A stretch of 64,000 nucleotides of DNA from contig CM073886.1 in NCBI GenBank assembly GCA_037176705.1, positions 3,720,001 to 3,784,000 of the forward strand, in the 5' to 3' direction. Numbering within the stretch: position 1 is the first letter of the stretch; each line of letters begins with the position of its first letter. Position numbers and translations under genes: made by a program. Shown in pieces: positions 46,773 to 58,927 of the stretch. The DNA is from Molossus alvarezi. Taxonomy: Eukaryota > Chordata > Mammalia > Chiroptera > Molossidae. Under the pieces are notes generated by a model. It saw nothing but the letters and a program-made list of their open reading frames with translations. It was not told where the DNA came from and searched no databases.

Positions 46773-49420
46773 GTATGGACAAAGAGAGTACTAAAGGTTG
46801 GTGTTTAGATAACAGGAAACTGTTGTTGCTTCTCCTAGTTTCTTCAGGCTTAGCCAGTGGAGCTCATTCAACAAGGCAGTACTCCGTCCTCGCTGCCTCT
46901 TGCTCTCAAGTGAGAGGTGACTTCTCGTGGCTGCAGTGTCCTGGTTTTATTTAGTGGTGATGGATGGTGTGTTGTAGGTAGAATAAAAATTGAGTGGTGA
47001 GTAGAGTGGAAATATTAAGATAATGAAAGAAAAAAATGCCTATAGTGGTGGCTCCTGAGCCAGGGTGACAAGAACCCAGAGAAGAGAGGCAGTTTTACCA
47101 CGCTAGATAGCCAAGGTATTCATCAGAGGTGAGTGAATGAAAACCTTGAATATTCTTTGTCACAAAGAATAAAAATGTTACAGAGGTAACTACCCTAAAA
47201 AATTGAAATGAAAACCAACAGTACTCGTCAGTGACTTTCAGGGTGCATCTTTATCTTCTTGTCATATACAAGGAAGTACTTGCTCTGGTTCTCCTAGAGC
47301 CAAGCCAGTTTTCATCATCAAGAATATAAAGGACTTTAATGTCTCCTTTTCTAAGAAAAAGAGGACTGTGTCAAAAAGATAAAAAATGAAAAGGAACTGC
47401 ATGATGTTAACTTTTTATTTAGCAATCTGAAAGTTATTGAGAAGCAGCAGCATGGAACAATGTGATTGGGAATCAGAGTACAACTAAGACCCTTATCATA
47501 AGAAGGAATGAAAAAATAAAGTATCCTAAATAACTGGAAATAAAATTATAGATATGGGTCCCTAGAGAACCAGGACGAGGTGGGAGCTTTGGCCCCCTGT
47601 GCTAGTTGTGATCCATGTGAATCTGCAGCATCTCTCTGGAGATGAGATAAAGCGTCTCTATCACACTGCCCACCCACCTCATTCACGGACACAAATAACA
47701 TACTGAGACGTAACAAAGGAAGTGGAAGTATTCAGAAGCACATGACATTTTACCACATACTCTTCATATTTATCATATCTTCACGTTCGGAAGCGGATGG
47801 TGTGAGTCATATCTCCTTTGGACTTGGAGGACCAAAAAAGGAAGGAGACCTTAGAGGTGTACAACTAATTATAGGTTGCTATGCCATAAATCAGGATTTG
47901 GAATGACAGACTCACTAGAAATAAAATGAAAATCATCAAATAAGGGAAGAATGTATTTTCTCTAAAAGGGAGAGTTTTAAACTAGGAAACAAGGGAAAAA
48001 AATTATAAGAAAAATAAATACAAATGGATCTAGATATTTCAGAGGAGAATATAAAAAGAAAAAAATGATGGTTCAATTCTTAATGATTTTTATTTTAGCT
48101 ATGTTTTGATAGCTGATGGTAACTGAGAACTTACTTTTTGTCAGGCATTGATCTAATATACATTTATTTACCTGAATAAATTATAAAGAAGAGAAAGAGA
48201 AATAATTTTTAATTGTATATACTCGTAATTCATTGAATATATCTTACAAGGAAGGTAATCTTGACATTTTAAAACCATGTTGTAACTTGCTATAAAATAT
48301 TGCTGAGACTTGTTGGAATGAAGCAAGTTTAGAATATGGCAATGGAATGATAATATAGCATTCCAAAGGAATAGATATGTAAGAGAAGTATCACAAGAGT
48401 GCTGCATATTAGAAAATATTTGCATGCTTAAAGTTCATGAATTAGTTTGTAAATATGCAGAAAACTGGGTGACAGTAGGAAAAAAAATAAACATGTTAAA
48501 AATATTGTGTGAAATTGGAACTTAAAAGGAGGAAATAAATAATATATTTCTGATACAAGGTTTAAGCAAGATGACTTAGTAAAGAGATGAGTTCAATTAG
48601 ACGTGTAGCATGTTTTATTTACCTCAAAGCAGGTCTCTTACATGTCCCTGACTTTTCTTGCCAACTATTACACCTCCTAGGAGGGAATAAAAAGCAAACT
48701 TCTACTCTAAATCTAATTTTTATCATCAAGAAAATGCTGGTCAAAGGGAAAAAATGTTTGGAGAACTTGGGGGAAACGTACCACATTATGGTGAACTTCA
48801 CAGATAGTGAAAAGGAAGGATCATGGTAGATTTAGACACAAGCCATCATTAAAGATATATAGAAAGGCAAGACTAGATAACAAAAACTTTTGAATGAAAA
48901 GTCAATTCAAGATTATTTGAAAGCTTCAAAAATGAAATTCTGATTACAGATCCCAAAGATAAAAAAGAGTGATACCTAACATTTAATAACAATAAGAGAG
49001 GTTAGTAACAAATGTTATTAAAAAGTTTGATACAATGTGCATTTTTCTTAGAGTTTGAGTTATCATGATCAAAGTTGACTCCTGAATAGAAAAGCTGAAA
49101 AAATATATGAAGATTCCAAGAATCTGTTTGGTAGAGCAAAAGGAGAAGAGCTAGTGTTTGAGGTAAGATCCAGCAAGCACCCCAGGAAGAAATGGAAGGG
49201 AAGTTAAAGTGAACATAATAGATCCAGATGAAGTTCTGCTTTGGCAAGGCCTTCTGAAGTGTTCTGATACCTTCCTCTGCTCTAGCCTCAACTTATCTTA
49301 ACGGCATGGGGTTCTGGAGCTAGGATCTGGCTGAAATATCTTTACTAAGCTTCGGTCAAAAAAGCAAAGTTCTTCAACTACTTTGATTAAGTATTTTTAA
49401 CCAAAGAGAATAATTTCTTT
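46773..49420. other. Intron, nothing recognised
   Basis: Low-copy-looking AT-rich intron after exon 5. I read it for exon motifs of the ABCA family and for repeats and found none that I could support. Confidence 0.5.
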
Positions 49421-49665
49421 TTTTAATCCTCACCTGACGACATTTTTGCATTTATCTTCAGATAGAGCTGGAGGGAGAGAAGGGGGAAGAGAGAGAGAGA
49501 AACATTGATGTGAAAGGGACACATTGAGTGGTTGCCACCCACACAACTCCAGCCGGGGCCGGGGACAAAGTGCAACCGAGGTATGTGACCTTAGCAGGAA
49601 CCGAACCCAGGACTCTCTGGTCTGCAGGCCGACGCTCCAACCGCTGAGCCAAACAGGCCAGGGCC
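49421..49665 (-). mobile_element. Ves-type SINE
   Basis: Antisense SINE with head end GCCAAACAGGCCAGGGCC and box B complement GGAACCGAACCC. The T-rich tail is preceded by TCCTCACCTGACGA at 49,427-49,440, a mutated form of the tail hairpin. A 10-bp duplication AAGAGAATAA lies at 49,404-49,413 and 49,666-49,675, separated from the tail by a few bases. Confidence 0.9.
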
Positions 49666-50096
49666 AAGAGAATAAATGATCTTTTAATTCAAAATACAAG
49701 AAAAAAACAAAAAGAAGGGAGATATTTTCAAGGTGCTCCTCACATATATAAATAGATAAATTCAAGTCTCCAGGCTAGGATAGCATGTATATGAAACCCT
49801 CAAATCACTGTAAAGTGATTGTAGAGGAATGAATGTTGAAGTGACATAACATTGCCATAATAACCAGGGAAAATTATTTATTTTACCTTTTTACAAATGA
49901 TATATGACTCTTAAGGTTAGATTAAATCAATAGTAATGGGGACAGGCTGGATTCAAATTCAAGCTCCCTCATCTTCAAAGCCTGTTCCTCCTCTACATCA
50001 TGATGTTAGAGAACTGGAGATGTACTGATAGCATTCTAATTTTAATCTTCACAAATTGATACCAATAATCCCTTGGATGATTCTTGGCCAAAATGA

Positions 50097-50203
50097 AAGA
50101 AAGGTGGGGGAGGGAGAGAGGGAGAAAGAAAGAGAGAGAGAGAGACAGAGAGAGACAGAGAGAGAGAGACGGAGGGAGGGAGGAAGGAAAGAAGGAAGGA
50201 AGA
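50097..50203. repeat. GA/GGA-rich microsatellite
   Basis: About 105 bases of almost pure purine on the + strand (GAGA, GACAGA, GGAGGGAG and GGAA units). It yields artificial Ser/Leu-rich ORFs on the complement. Confidence 0.9.
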
Positions 50204-50388
50204 GAACTAATATAATAAAGTTGTGAGAGAAATCACTGAGGTAGCATCTCACCTTAGTCTTGGAGAGAATTCCTCCTGAAGTTCTATATGATTACAAGTT
50301 GGTCCTGAGTAAATATCAATCTATTTTCATAAGGATGAAAGAAAAATGATTGAGCTATCAGAAGGATACTGAATTTTTAAATAAAAGA

Positions 50389-50880
50389 ATCACGTTTGTA
50401 GCAGCACTATTTACAAAAGCTAAGATCTGGAAACAGCCCTAGTGTCCATCAGTAGACGAATGGATAAAAAAGCTGTAGTATATGTACACAATGGAGTACT
50501 ATGCAGTTGTAAGAAAGAAAGATCTCTTATCCTTTGAGACGACATGGTGGCACCTGGAGAGTATTATCCTAAGTGAAACAAGCCAAGCAGAAAAAGACAA
50601 ATAGCACATGATCTCACTTATATACGGAATATAATGAACATAACAGTCTGAGGAACAGGGTAGACCCAGAGACATGGAAGTAGGGTACAGACGGACAATC
50701 CTCAGAAGAAGTGGGTGGGAGGGAGGGAAGAGATAAACTACAGAACTTATATGCATGTACCCACAACCAATAAACGTGGACAACAAAGCTCGGGACAGGG
50801 TAGAAGAGGATGGGAAGAAGGGTGTCAATGGGGAAAAAAGGAGAAACATCTGTAACAAAAATAAATTAATAAAAAAAATA
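50389..50880 (+). mobile_element. L1 3' end, 5'-truncated
   Basis: About 490 bp matching the C-terminal end of ORF2 and the 3' UTR of L1-3 (19,060-19,557): TTTGTAGCAGCACTATTTAC, AATGGAGTACTATGCAG, AGTATTATCCTAAG, AAACATCTGTAAC and an A-rich tail. A typical 5'-truncated insertion. Confidence 0.88.
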
Positions 50881-51149
50881 ATCGCAAGAAATGCCTACTT
50901 TGAAAATGTACTGCAAAAATAGAAAATTTTAGAGACTTTGTTTTTATTATCTGAATACAATTAAAGAGGACACGATGAATCTATGAAAGAGGGCTCTGTG
51001 AATAGGAAGAATGACATAAAATGAAGTAAAATTCCAGATTGACAAAAATTTGACCAATAATTATGGCAGAAAAGAACTGAGAGAGAAGACTATATCAACA
51101 CTTCTTCCCAGAACTAAGTTAAATTTTAAAGATAAAAAAAGAGACTGAT

Positions 51150-51473
51150 ACATCGCCACTGCACACCCAGGAGAATAGTTAAAATGGAAAAGACATGGAA
51201 ACATGGCGATTAGATCTCATTGCTGAGAGAAATGTAAAATGGTAAAACAACTTTGGAAAACATTTGACCGTTTCTACTAAGCTAAATATGTGCTTATCTT
51301 GTGACCCAGCAATTATTACTACTGTGTACCTGAAAGACATATCTATTCAAAGACATCTAAAATAATCTGTATGTTTATAAACACTTTATTCATGATAGCT
51401 CCAAACTGAAACCAGCTGAAATGTTTATCAGCAGGAAAATGGATGAATATTACTCAACAATAAGAAAGAATGA
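51150..51473 (+). mobile_element. Old L1 3' fragment
   Basis: Ancient L1 3' region: TGTGACCCAGCAATTATTAC near 51,300, then AAACACTTTATTCATGATAG and ATGGATGAATATTACTCAAC at the end. Cut by a SINE at 51,474. Confidence 0.6.
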
Positions 51474-51690
51474 GCCTGCCCAGTGTGGCTCAGTGGTTGA
51501 GCATCGACCCATGTACCAGGAAGCTGCTGGTTTGATTCCTGGTCAGGGCATATGCCCAGTTTGTGGGCCAAATCCCCAGTGGGGGCATGCAGGAGGCAGC
51601 CAGATGATGTTCTCTCTCATTGATGCTTCTATCTCTCTCTCTCCCTCTCCCTCTCTCTCTAAAATCAATAAAAGAAGAAAAAAAAGATGT
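51474..51690 (+). mobile_element. Ves SINE, older subfamily
   Basis: Head GCCTGCCCAGTGTGGCTCAG, middle GTGGGCCAAATCCCCAGTGG and GGGGGCATGCAGGAGGCAGC, a CTCTCTCT tract and an AAAATCAATAAAA end. This body differs from the other Ves copies here (which carry GTCCCTTTCACATCGATG), so two subfamilies are present. A short TG-rich stretch follows at 51,697-51,726. Confidence 0.9.
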
Positions 51691-51726
51691 GTAAGGTATG
51701 TGTGTGCACATGTGTGTGTGCATGTG

Positions 51727-53841
51727 CAAGGGAAGAGGTTATTGACTAGAAAAGGGCATGCTAGAATTCATTCTGAGATGCTGAAAATGTTGTCTATCTT
51801 ATGTGGATGATTGTCCAGTTATGAACATATGTAAAAATTCATTTATAATTAATGCATTTTATATATGTTATACATTAGTGAAAAAAGAATTTTAAATTTA
51901 ATATATGTAGTGGAGAGAAGAAATTGTACATCAAATGCTAACAGGAGTATATTCTATGTAGTTACATTTTTTTCCTTTCCTTTTTATATATTTTTGTATT
52001 TCCTTCAAAATATAATATAGCATACATATATACAATCTATATAATGTTTATATTTATTAAATATAGCATATATTTTATACATATTATATATTATATATGA
52101 TAAAACATAATTAGGGAAGCAGCTGTATTCAAGTTTATCAATTTTTTCCTTTTAATATTTTTAAATACTATATTATATATTTATATATTATATAATCAAA
52201 CTAGTATAATTAGAAAAATAGATATATGTTCTTCACAATATGATTGGCTCATATAACTTGTTTGGTTATGAATTTTTCTATTATAATTATTGTGTTTTAT
52301 TACTGATTTTTTTATCACTAAGGAGCCTAGAGTTTGCTAACCTACACATGATGACGAGATTAAGAAGTTTATTTATTTCTAGAGCATCTGAATTAGAAAG
52401 TAAAATCTCCCATGTTCACTCCTTATAGAAATAATCACTGGGAAAATTTGTTGTACATTTTCCATGATCATGACATGCATTTATTGACATGTGCATAATT
52501 ATAATAATTAGTTTTAGAGAAATGAGATCTTATAATGTTCTGAATCTTGTTTTGTTCACTTACCACCACCACTTATCAGTCAACTTTCTATGATAGTGCT
52601 TATGATTTCTTCATTTGTAAGATGACTGAAAAAAAAATTAACATTTTACTTAGATCTTATTCTATCATCAATCGTACTATAATTTATTAATTTATTTATT
52701 AGACTGTTAATGGATATTTATCTCCACTTTGTGCTTTTTTAATGCACTTTAAAGTATCACACAGTGTAATTCTAATTTTGTCATATATTGTGTAACCTAA
52801 AAGAAACAAAAATACCTATGTCAAAATATTTGTGTGTTAACATTGGTTATCTATGAGGGATGATATTGTGATAATTTTTGTTTTTATACTTTATTTTCAT
52901 ATATTTACATATTCATTTAATAACTAATGTAAAAGCAGAAGATGATATGGGCAAATCCTAGTGGAAAAGCAATGCATTGGGAAGGAAGAAGCATAGGAAG
53001 AAATGGACTTAAAATATGTGAATGGCTGTCATGTAGATAAGTTATATCTGATTATATAACGTAAAGGTCTGGGGTTAGAACCGATGTGCAAGACTAGATG
53101 GGATTGAATGGAAAACCATTTAGGCTCTCAAATATGGAGGGAATTTTAATAGATCTTCCAAAAGAGAAAATTTTGAGTTCTTCAACACTGGGAATGTACA
53201 GATAGGTTCAGTGGCTCCTAGTGGGACTATAATAGATGATCTTGAAACCTGGAGGTTTCTAGAAAAGATAATCCTTTGAATGTAAAGTACTGTAAAATCT
53301 TCCCAAGAAAACTGTTCTTTTAAAAGCCCTGATGTCTCCACACTTCATCTGGTTCAATTTCTATAGATTTCCTTGGTTGTTGAATCACATGGTTCTTTCT
53401 ACATCTTCAGCTTCTACTGAACCTGCTCCATATTCTATTTTTGAGTGTCTTTTTCCCTATTAACTTGAGTATAATTTTCTATTTTGATTTACTGAAAAGG
53501 AGCCATAGCATACATCTGTGTGATGATTTCACTCATGTCAACTTGCCAGAGTTCTTAACATATATAATAGAGTCTGTTGATATTTTATTAGAAGACCAAA
53601 ATTATGTATATCCAAGTACGTAGAGTGGGAAGTAGTTTGCTAGTTTCTTTACCATTTTAGCCACTTTTCTGAAATTATCATAAGCACTGAAGTGAATAAT
53701 GATCAACATTTTCCCCACTGCTAAGAAGAAATTAATTTAGAACAAAAATATGTAAATAAGAAAATCTTCTGATTTAGTGCTAGCATTTTCTCCTTCCCTT
53801 CCTGTTCCTCATTCTTATTCTTAATCTTATTCCTTTTCTAG
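51727..53841. other. Intron, AT-rich, nothing recognised
   Basis: Very AT-rich between 51,960 and 52,210 (TATA-type runs) and again near 52,700-52,920. No coding exon or nameable repeat seen before exon 6. Confidence 0.5.
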
Positions 53842-53940
53842 CTTTGAAGCAATGTTTACTGAACTGGAAGAGAGACAGAAAGAGCTCGGCATTGCTAGCT
53901 TTGGTGCCTCTGTCACTACCATGGAAGAAGTCTTCATTAG
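53842..53940 (+). CDS. ABCA-like exon 6 of window: linker after NBD1
   Basis: Acceptor AG is at 53,840-53,841, the donor is GTGAGC at 53,941. It is short (99 bp), phase 2 at both ends. It encodes [20 protein letters not shown] then [12 protein letters not shown], a segment nearly invariant in the ABCA3 clade just after NBD1. Removal of the flanking introns gives a serine codon (AG|C) at the 5' join and an arginine (AG|G) at the 3' join. Confidence 0.95.
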
Positions 53941-54394
53941 GTGAGCAGCAAGCACAGGGAACATAAAAACACTGAGTGGGGAAAGGACCACTTCCTAGTC
54001 TCTTTGTAAACTCACCACACTTTCAGACTCACACATTAGAAATTTAAGAGGTGTTGGGGAGGAGCCTAATGTAATTTCTTTTACAATAGGAACATTGAAA
54101 AATATATTACCACCATCATTTAATAAAGGAACTGAAATTTTAACTTACTCAAAGTATGAGTTAGACCTTAACCTTTAACTTGAAAGAGTTCAACTTAGTA
54201 AAACACTCTTTATATGGCCCTTGTGTTTCTGGCTTTTCCGTGGTCTGGCAGTAGTCCTGTGACCGCTCTAGTAGTCATCATGCTGTTTCATACAGTGAGA
54301 AAACCAGGGAACCTTCTAAGTTGGGTGGTGTGACTCAAACAAGATGTATTGGGATAAAGTAAAAATAAAATACTTTGTACTTTTTTTAACATAG

Positions 54395-54563
54395 GGTCAG
54401 TAATATGGAAGCTTCAGAAATAGACATCTTACCTCTCCAATCTCAACGTTTCTCTCAGATGAGTGATACCTTATTCATGAACCAGAATAGGAATATGTCC
54501 AGAAATGAGAGAGCTGACTCTTTAACTGTGAATGAAAGCCCTGCTGTTATGTTTAATACTGGG
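54395..54563 (+). CDS. ABCA-like exon 7 of window: variable linker
   Basis: Acceptor AG is at 54,393-54,394, the donor is GTAAGC at 54,564. It starts VSNMEASEIDILPLQSQ, is polar and Ser/Asn rich, and ends AVMFNTG in phase 0. The final NTG corresponds to the end of the linker before TMD2 in ABCA3. The centre of this exon is poorly conserved across the family, so identity rests on position, phase and the two ends. It probably lies in the cytosol between NBD1 and the second membrane domain. Confidence 0.9.
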
Positions 54564-54932
54564 GTAAGCAGCTTTACTAAGAAAACTGATGTATGTTTGG
54601 TCGGGGCACAAGAGGTACGTTTTAAAATACTTGAACTAACGGAATGTGGACCCAACCAGATACAGAGTGGCCTGAACCACCACCTAATTAACTTCCTAAT
54701 GCAGAAGCAACGAATTCTAGAGACAATCTTAAGAATTATTCCTCTCTTGTTTTTGTTTTCTGTTTTAGAATTCTACTGCATTATCATACTATGTTTGGAT
54801 TCTATTCCAAATATTTAGAAAGTTTATGTTTCTCTATCATAAAGTTCCAAAATGTTCATCCTAATTTCAATGTGAATGATGTGTTTAGGTCTATGAATAT
54901 TATAATTTTCTGCTTCTCTCTTCTTTCTTCAG

Positions 54933-55236
54933 TATTCCCTCTACCAGCAGCAGTTCCGTGCCATGTTCATAAAAAGGGTAATATTCAGTCGTCGCAACTG
55001 GAAACTCATTCTGCTGCAGATGCTGGCCCTTGTTGGTTCGCTTGCCTTGCTCTCACAGGCTGACAAGTCTTCACTTGGCAATATGAACGAGCAGTCCAGA
55101 CAAATGAATTTGGGTCAATATGGTCAAACCATTGTGCCTCTATCTATTTCTGGGAATTCTAATTTGACTCTGATTTTCTTAAAACATCTTAAAAGTATGC
55201 TCATATCTGACAACCACACACTTAAGGAAGTGCAAG
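54933..55236 (+). CDS. ABCA-like exon 8 of window: TMD2 first helix
   Basis: Acceptor AG is at 54,931-54,932 after a TTCTTTCTTC tract, the donor is GTAAGG at 55,237. It begins in phase 0 with YSLYQQQFRAMFIKRVIFSR, the usual amphipathic lead-in. A hydrophobic helix LILLQMLALVGSLALL follows (about residues 24-39 of the exon), then the start of the second extracellular domain with LGQYGQTIVPLSISG. Two NxS/T sites (NSN-LT region, NHT) could be glycosylated. The end is phase 1. This is the largest exon in the window (304 bp). Confidence 0.95.
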
Positions 55237-55649
55237 GTAAGGTTCATTAAGAAAAAGATTGTTTTGGATGGAGGTCTGGTTATGTGACTTGTAAAGAAGG
55301 ATTTTACCTGTATATGTGGCTGGCTGCCTGCTCCATCCTCTTCCTGTTAGTCATCAGTTTTATAGAGGTAGCCTGGAGTCAAGAAATGCACTCATTAAGG
55401 CTACTAGCCTCAAAACATTAATTATTAGTGGAGGCACTTGGGCTGTGGGTTGCCTATGTGACATTTGTTGTCCCTTCAAGTAAAAACAAGTACCAAAATA
55501 CATGTTACCATGAAATTAAGCATGCTTTTTTTTTTTTTTTTAAAGATCTGGTGAGAATGTAATGTATCACATGAATCTCGGCCTTACAGAATAGAATGGT
55601 GGTTCCAAGCTAGTCTTCTGCCTCTTACATCTTTTCTACCATTCATGTT

Positions 55650-56760
55650 GTCATTATTTTTGTGTTAGCCATTCTGGTAGTGGTATTTCATTATTGTTTT
55701 AATTTGCTTTTCCCTAATGTGCACACCTTTTACATGTGCTTATTTGTCATCTGAAATATATGTTCATGTCTTTTCCTCCTTTTTTAAAAAAATGTTTTTG
55801 TTAATTTTAGAGAGAGAGGAAGGAAGGAGAAAGAGAGAAGCATTGATGTAAGAGAGAAATATTGACTGGCTGCCTCCTGTACATACCCCCACCTGGGATC
55901 AAACCCACCATCCAGGGCTCTTTGGCTCCTTTTCAAGATAAATGTTGTTTGTTTTTTTTTACTGTTAAGTTATGAGAGATTTTTTTAATGTTTTTCCTTA
56001 TATTATTAACTGTCTTTTCATCATCCTAATGGGTTTTGTAGGAAAAAGTTTCATTTTGATGAAGTTCAATTTGTTAATTTTTAAAAATGAATTGTGTATT
56101 TTGTGTCAAGTCTAAAACTCTACATAGCCCTAGATAATGAAGATTTTCTCATAGTAGTTTTCTAAAAGTTTTATAATTTTATATTTTACACTTAAGTTTA
56201 TAATTCATGTCACATTAATTTTAGTATCATGCATAAGACGCACATCAAGGTTAAATTTTGTGCCTATGGATATCCAATTGCTCCAGCAACATTTTTTGAG
56301 TAACGACATCCATTATTTTGTACCTTTATCTAAAATGAGTCAGACATGTATGGGTCTCTTCTTGGGTTCTCTATTCTGCCTCATTGATTTATACATCTAT
56401 TACTTCACTAATAGTGGTAGACTATTCCTCCTACTTTATTCTTGTTTTTCAAAATTGTTTAGTTCCTTTGATTTTTTTCCTATAAATTTTAGAATAACTT
56501 TGTCTAGACCTATAAAAAGTGGGAATTTTTATAAGAATTGGATTAAATCTGTATAACAGTTTGGGAGAATTAACATCTTTACTATGATAGGTTTTCCAGT
56601 TCATGAACATAATATGTGCCTTCATTTAACTAGAACTTTTTAATTTCTTTCATCAGTGTTGTGTACTTTTCATCATATAAATCATGTAAATATTTTCTTA
56701 AATTTATAGCTGAGAATTTTATTTTTGAACAAATTTAAATGGCATATATTTTAAATTTGG
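55650..56760 (-). mobile_element. Old L1, antisense, with SINE scrap
   Basis: Antisense ancient L1: GTTAGCCATTCTGGTAGTGG near 55,665, then 56,260-56,640 with GGGTTCTCTATTCTGCC and GGTTTTCCAGTTCATGAACA, ORF2/3' UTR words in reverse. It is interrupted by SINE sequence at about 55,800-55,930. 55,237-55,649 before it is plain intron. Confidence 0.6.
55800..55930 (-). mobile_element. Partial Ves SINE
   Basis: Antisense SINE piece: AGAGAGAGAGGAAGGAAGG, AAGCATTGATGTAAGAGAGA, GGCTGCCTCCTGTACATA and GGGATCAAACCCACCATCC. The tRNA-like 5' head is missing beyond CAGGGCTCTTTGG. It belongs to the older, GGAGGCAGCC-type group. Confidence 0.7.
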
Positions 56761-57860
56761 TATCCATATATTATGAATATTGTTAATTAATGTTTTTTCT
56801 CTTGTTTCCCATCTTTTCTTGTACTGTGCCATTGGCTCCCCCTCCCCCCCATCAAGCTGTCTTCCGGTTTCCTGTCTACTTTTCCTTTGTATCCAACATT
56901 TTATGAGTTATTTATTGAATCCTTAATTGTAATTAATGTGATTTTTCAATTCTAACATCAACATTTATTTTTCTATGGGCCCCAGTTCTCTGGTCAATTC
57001 TTTCTCTAATGCCTAATTTACCTGTGGATCTGCTTCTATTTGTGTCTTTTCTTGGTTCTGATATTTGGTATACTTAGAAATTTTCTAATTGAATGCTAGA
57101 TATTGTATGTGAAAATTATACATAATCTGCATGAATTTATCTTCTCCTGAGGCGGTTTAATTTCTGATCACAATAAGATTAAGGAAGGTGTAAATCCAAT
57201 CAGGGATTTAAGTGATTTGATACTGGACTGAAATTTTTATAAGAACTGGTCTATTTCTTACTCAGTCTTACTCTTAGGTTATAGCCCTTCATGAACCCTA
57301 TTAAGAGCTGAAGGATTTACCAAAAGACACCACCACCATTAATAAATTTAAAATTTCTCAAAGGAAAAGGTTATATAGAATGTTTGTCTTCGGTGCATTT
57401 CCATTTTTCCCAAGGTCTTGGATCCCATATGTTCATTGCTTTCCTAGATATATGATACCTTAAAATAGGTGATTTCTCTCTGTCTCTCTTTCTCTCTTTT
57501 TTTATTCAGCTTTTTCATTTTCTCACAGAAAGGTTTTGTCTGCTGTAAGATAAGCAATAAAATCTATAAGTAAAAGTACTCATCAATCAATTTAAGACAG
57601 ATAAGTGAGTTTAAAGAGTTTGTACCATGTCACCCGTGTTTTCTCAGGGAAATAGGAGTTTAGATTCTAGGCAATTAAGTAAGAGAGCTTGGAATTTAAT
57701 GATACAGTGCTCAAGGAGAATGGCAAATGTTTGAAATAATCATTATCAGAAAATTGAAAGCGATAATAATCAAGTAAAATTAGTTGTTCTTCTTCCCCAA
57801 CATATATAGTGGGTTATCTGTGTTGTGGATAAACTGACCAATATTGTGTTCTCATCTTAG
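56761..57860. other. Intron, nothing recognised
   Basis: AT-rich intron before exon 9. A short C-rich tract lies near 56,840 and a CTCTCT stretch near 57,477-57,495. No supported feature. Confidence 0.5.
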
Positions 57861-58110
57861 GTAACCTAATGAAATACTTGATAGAAAATGAAGATTGTAT
57901 TCACTTATGCATTGTTGCATTTTCAATTGAGGTGAAGAGAAATCAAACAATATTTACTGTTCTGTTCAACAATCAAGCATACCATTCACCATCCTTGGCC
58001 TTGGCAATGTTAGACAATATTCTTTTCATGTCAACTTCTGGCCCTGATGCTTCCTTAACAGTCTCCAATAAACCTCAGCCACACCCTAATGATAAGGAAT
58101 ACAGTAGAAT
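57861..58110 (+). CDS. ABCA-like exon 9 of window: extracellular domain 2
   Basis: Acceptor AG is at 57,859-57,860, the donor is GTATGT at 58,111. With the G from exon 8 it reads GNLMKYLIENEDC. It carries the family hallmark FNNQAYHSP followed by LALAMLDNILF and VSNKPQPHP. These sit in the large luminal/extracellular loop of TMD2. It exits in phase 2 (AT|C, isoleucine with exon 10). Length and motifs agree with the ABCA3 equivalent. Confidence 0.95.
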
Positions 58111-58266
58111 GTATGTTGTTCTTTTTATTAGAATAAAATTTTATACTTTAAATGCTTTTATGTTACTCTGATTATATCTGTATGATTAAAGATAGCTATT
58201 GATAGAAATTTATATTTTCTGCTGTGTTGATTTTTGATATATCTACTTTTGTTCTTCCTTCTCTAG

Positions 58267-58471
58267 CTTTTCAAATGGATACCAGGTGGCCTTAAATATA
58301 CATTTTGGCATGGCTCTATTGATCAGTGGCTATTGTCTCCTGACAGTGACTGAGAGAGTCTCTGGGGCAAAGCACATTCAGTTTGTGAGTGGGGTCTATA
58401 TCCTTGCATACTGGCTCGCTGCTCTACTGTGGGATCTCATTCTCTACTTCATTGCCTGCTGCTTCCTACTG
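58267..58471 (+). CDS. ABCA-like exon 10 of window: TMD2 helices
   Basis: Acceptor AG is at 58,265-58,266, the donor is GTGAGT at 58,472. The exon encodes FSNGYQVALNIHFGMALLIS (membrane helix), TERVSGAKHIQFVSGV (conserved cytosolic loop) and a second helix LAYWLAALLWDLILYFIACC. It ends in phase 0. The next expected exon (VVFKAFD-like) is not found between 58,472 and the window end, so the gene continues past 64,000. Confidence 0.95.
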
Positions 58472-58684
58472 GTGAGTGTTAGATAATGTTTTCTGAGAGC
58501 TCATGTACCTTCTGTACCCCATGGAAAAGTCCTAGTCTCCAATTCTGTCATAAACCTAACTCTGTCTTTTCTCATTATCTTAGAAAACACATTGCAATGT
58601 AAATTTTAACCAAGAAGCATGTTAAAGAAAATATTTGGAATAATTATTTATAATAATATTTTTATACTCACCCAAGGACATACT

Positions 58685-58917
58685 TATTGATTTTAGAGAG
58701 AGAGGAAGAGAGAGAGAGAGAGAGGGGGAGAAGGAGGGGGGGAGAGAGAGAGAGAGAAAGAAAGAGAGAGAGAGAAACATTGATCAGTTGACTCCCGTAT
58801 ACACCTGACCAGGTATTGAACCCACAACCTAGATATGTACCCTGACCAGGAATCAAACCTGAAACCTCTTGGTGTATGGAATGATGCTCCAACTAACTGA
58901 GCCACCTGGACAGGGCC
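58685..58917 (-). mobile_element. Ves SINE, older, GA-expanded
   Basis: Antisense SINE with head end GCCACCTGGACAGGGCC and a 100-base GA-rich expansion of the CT tract (58,690-58,780). A possible imperfect duplication ATAATAAT-TTTTA lies at about 58,650 and at 58,918. The head is diverged from the young copies. Confidence 0.85.
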
Positions 58918-58927
58918 ATAATAATTT

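Larger units (their letters stand above)
9993..58471 (+). other. ABCA3-clade ABC transporter gene, partial (10 exons)
   Basis: This is the span of the one host gene seen. The ten exons encode the middle of a full-size ABCA lipid-type transporter: NBD1, the post-NBD1 linker, the start of TMD2, extracellular domain 2 and further membrane helices. The summed exon length is 1,830 bp, every exon-exon phase matches, and no stop occurs, so the gene looks intact here. Exon order and phases follow what I know of ABCA3, and conserved stretches such as [18 protein letters not shown] and KHIQFVSGV support the clade. ABCA proteins of this clade move phospholipids or sterols across membranes. Which member this is (ABCA3 or ABCA14/15/16/17-like) I cannot decide; the divergence from ABCA3 suggests the second group. 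Introns are unusually rich in retrotransposons. Confidence 0.9.

Noticed and set aside
50049..50252. Leu/Ser-rich small protein on the minus strand
   Set aside because: Made entirely by the GA-rich microsatellite.
54405..54818. 137-codon frame taken as a stand-alone gene
   Set aside because: Its first part is ABCA exon 7; the part after 54,563 is intron read-through.
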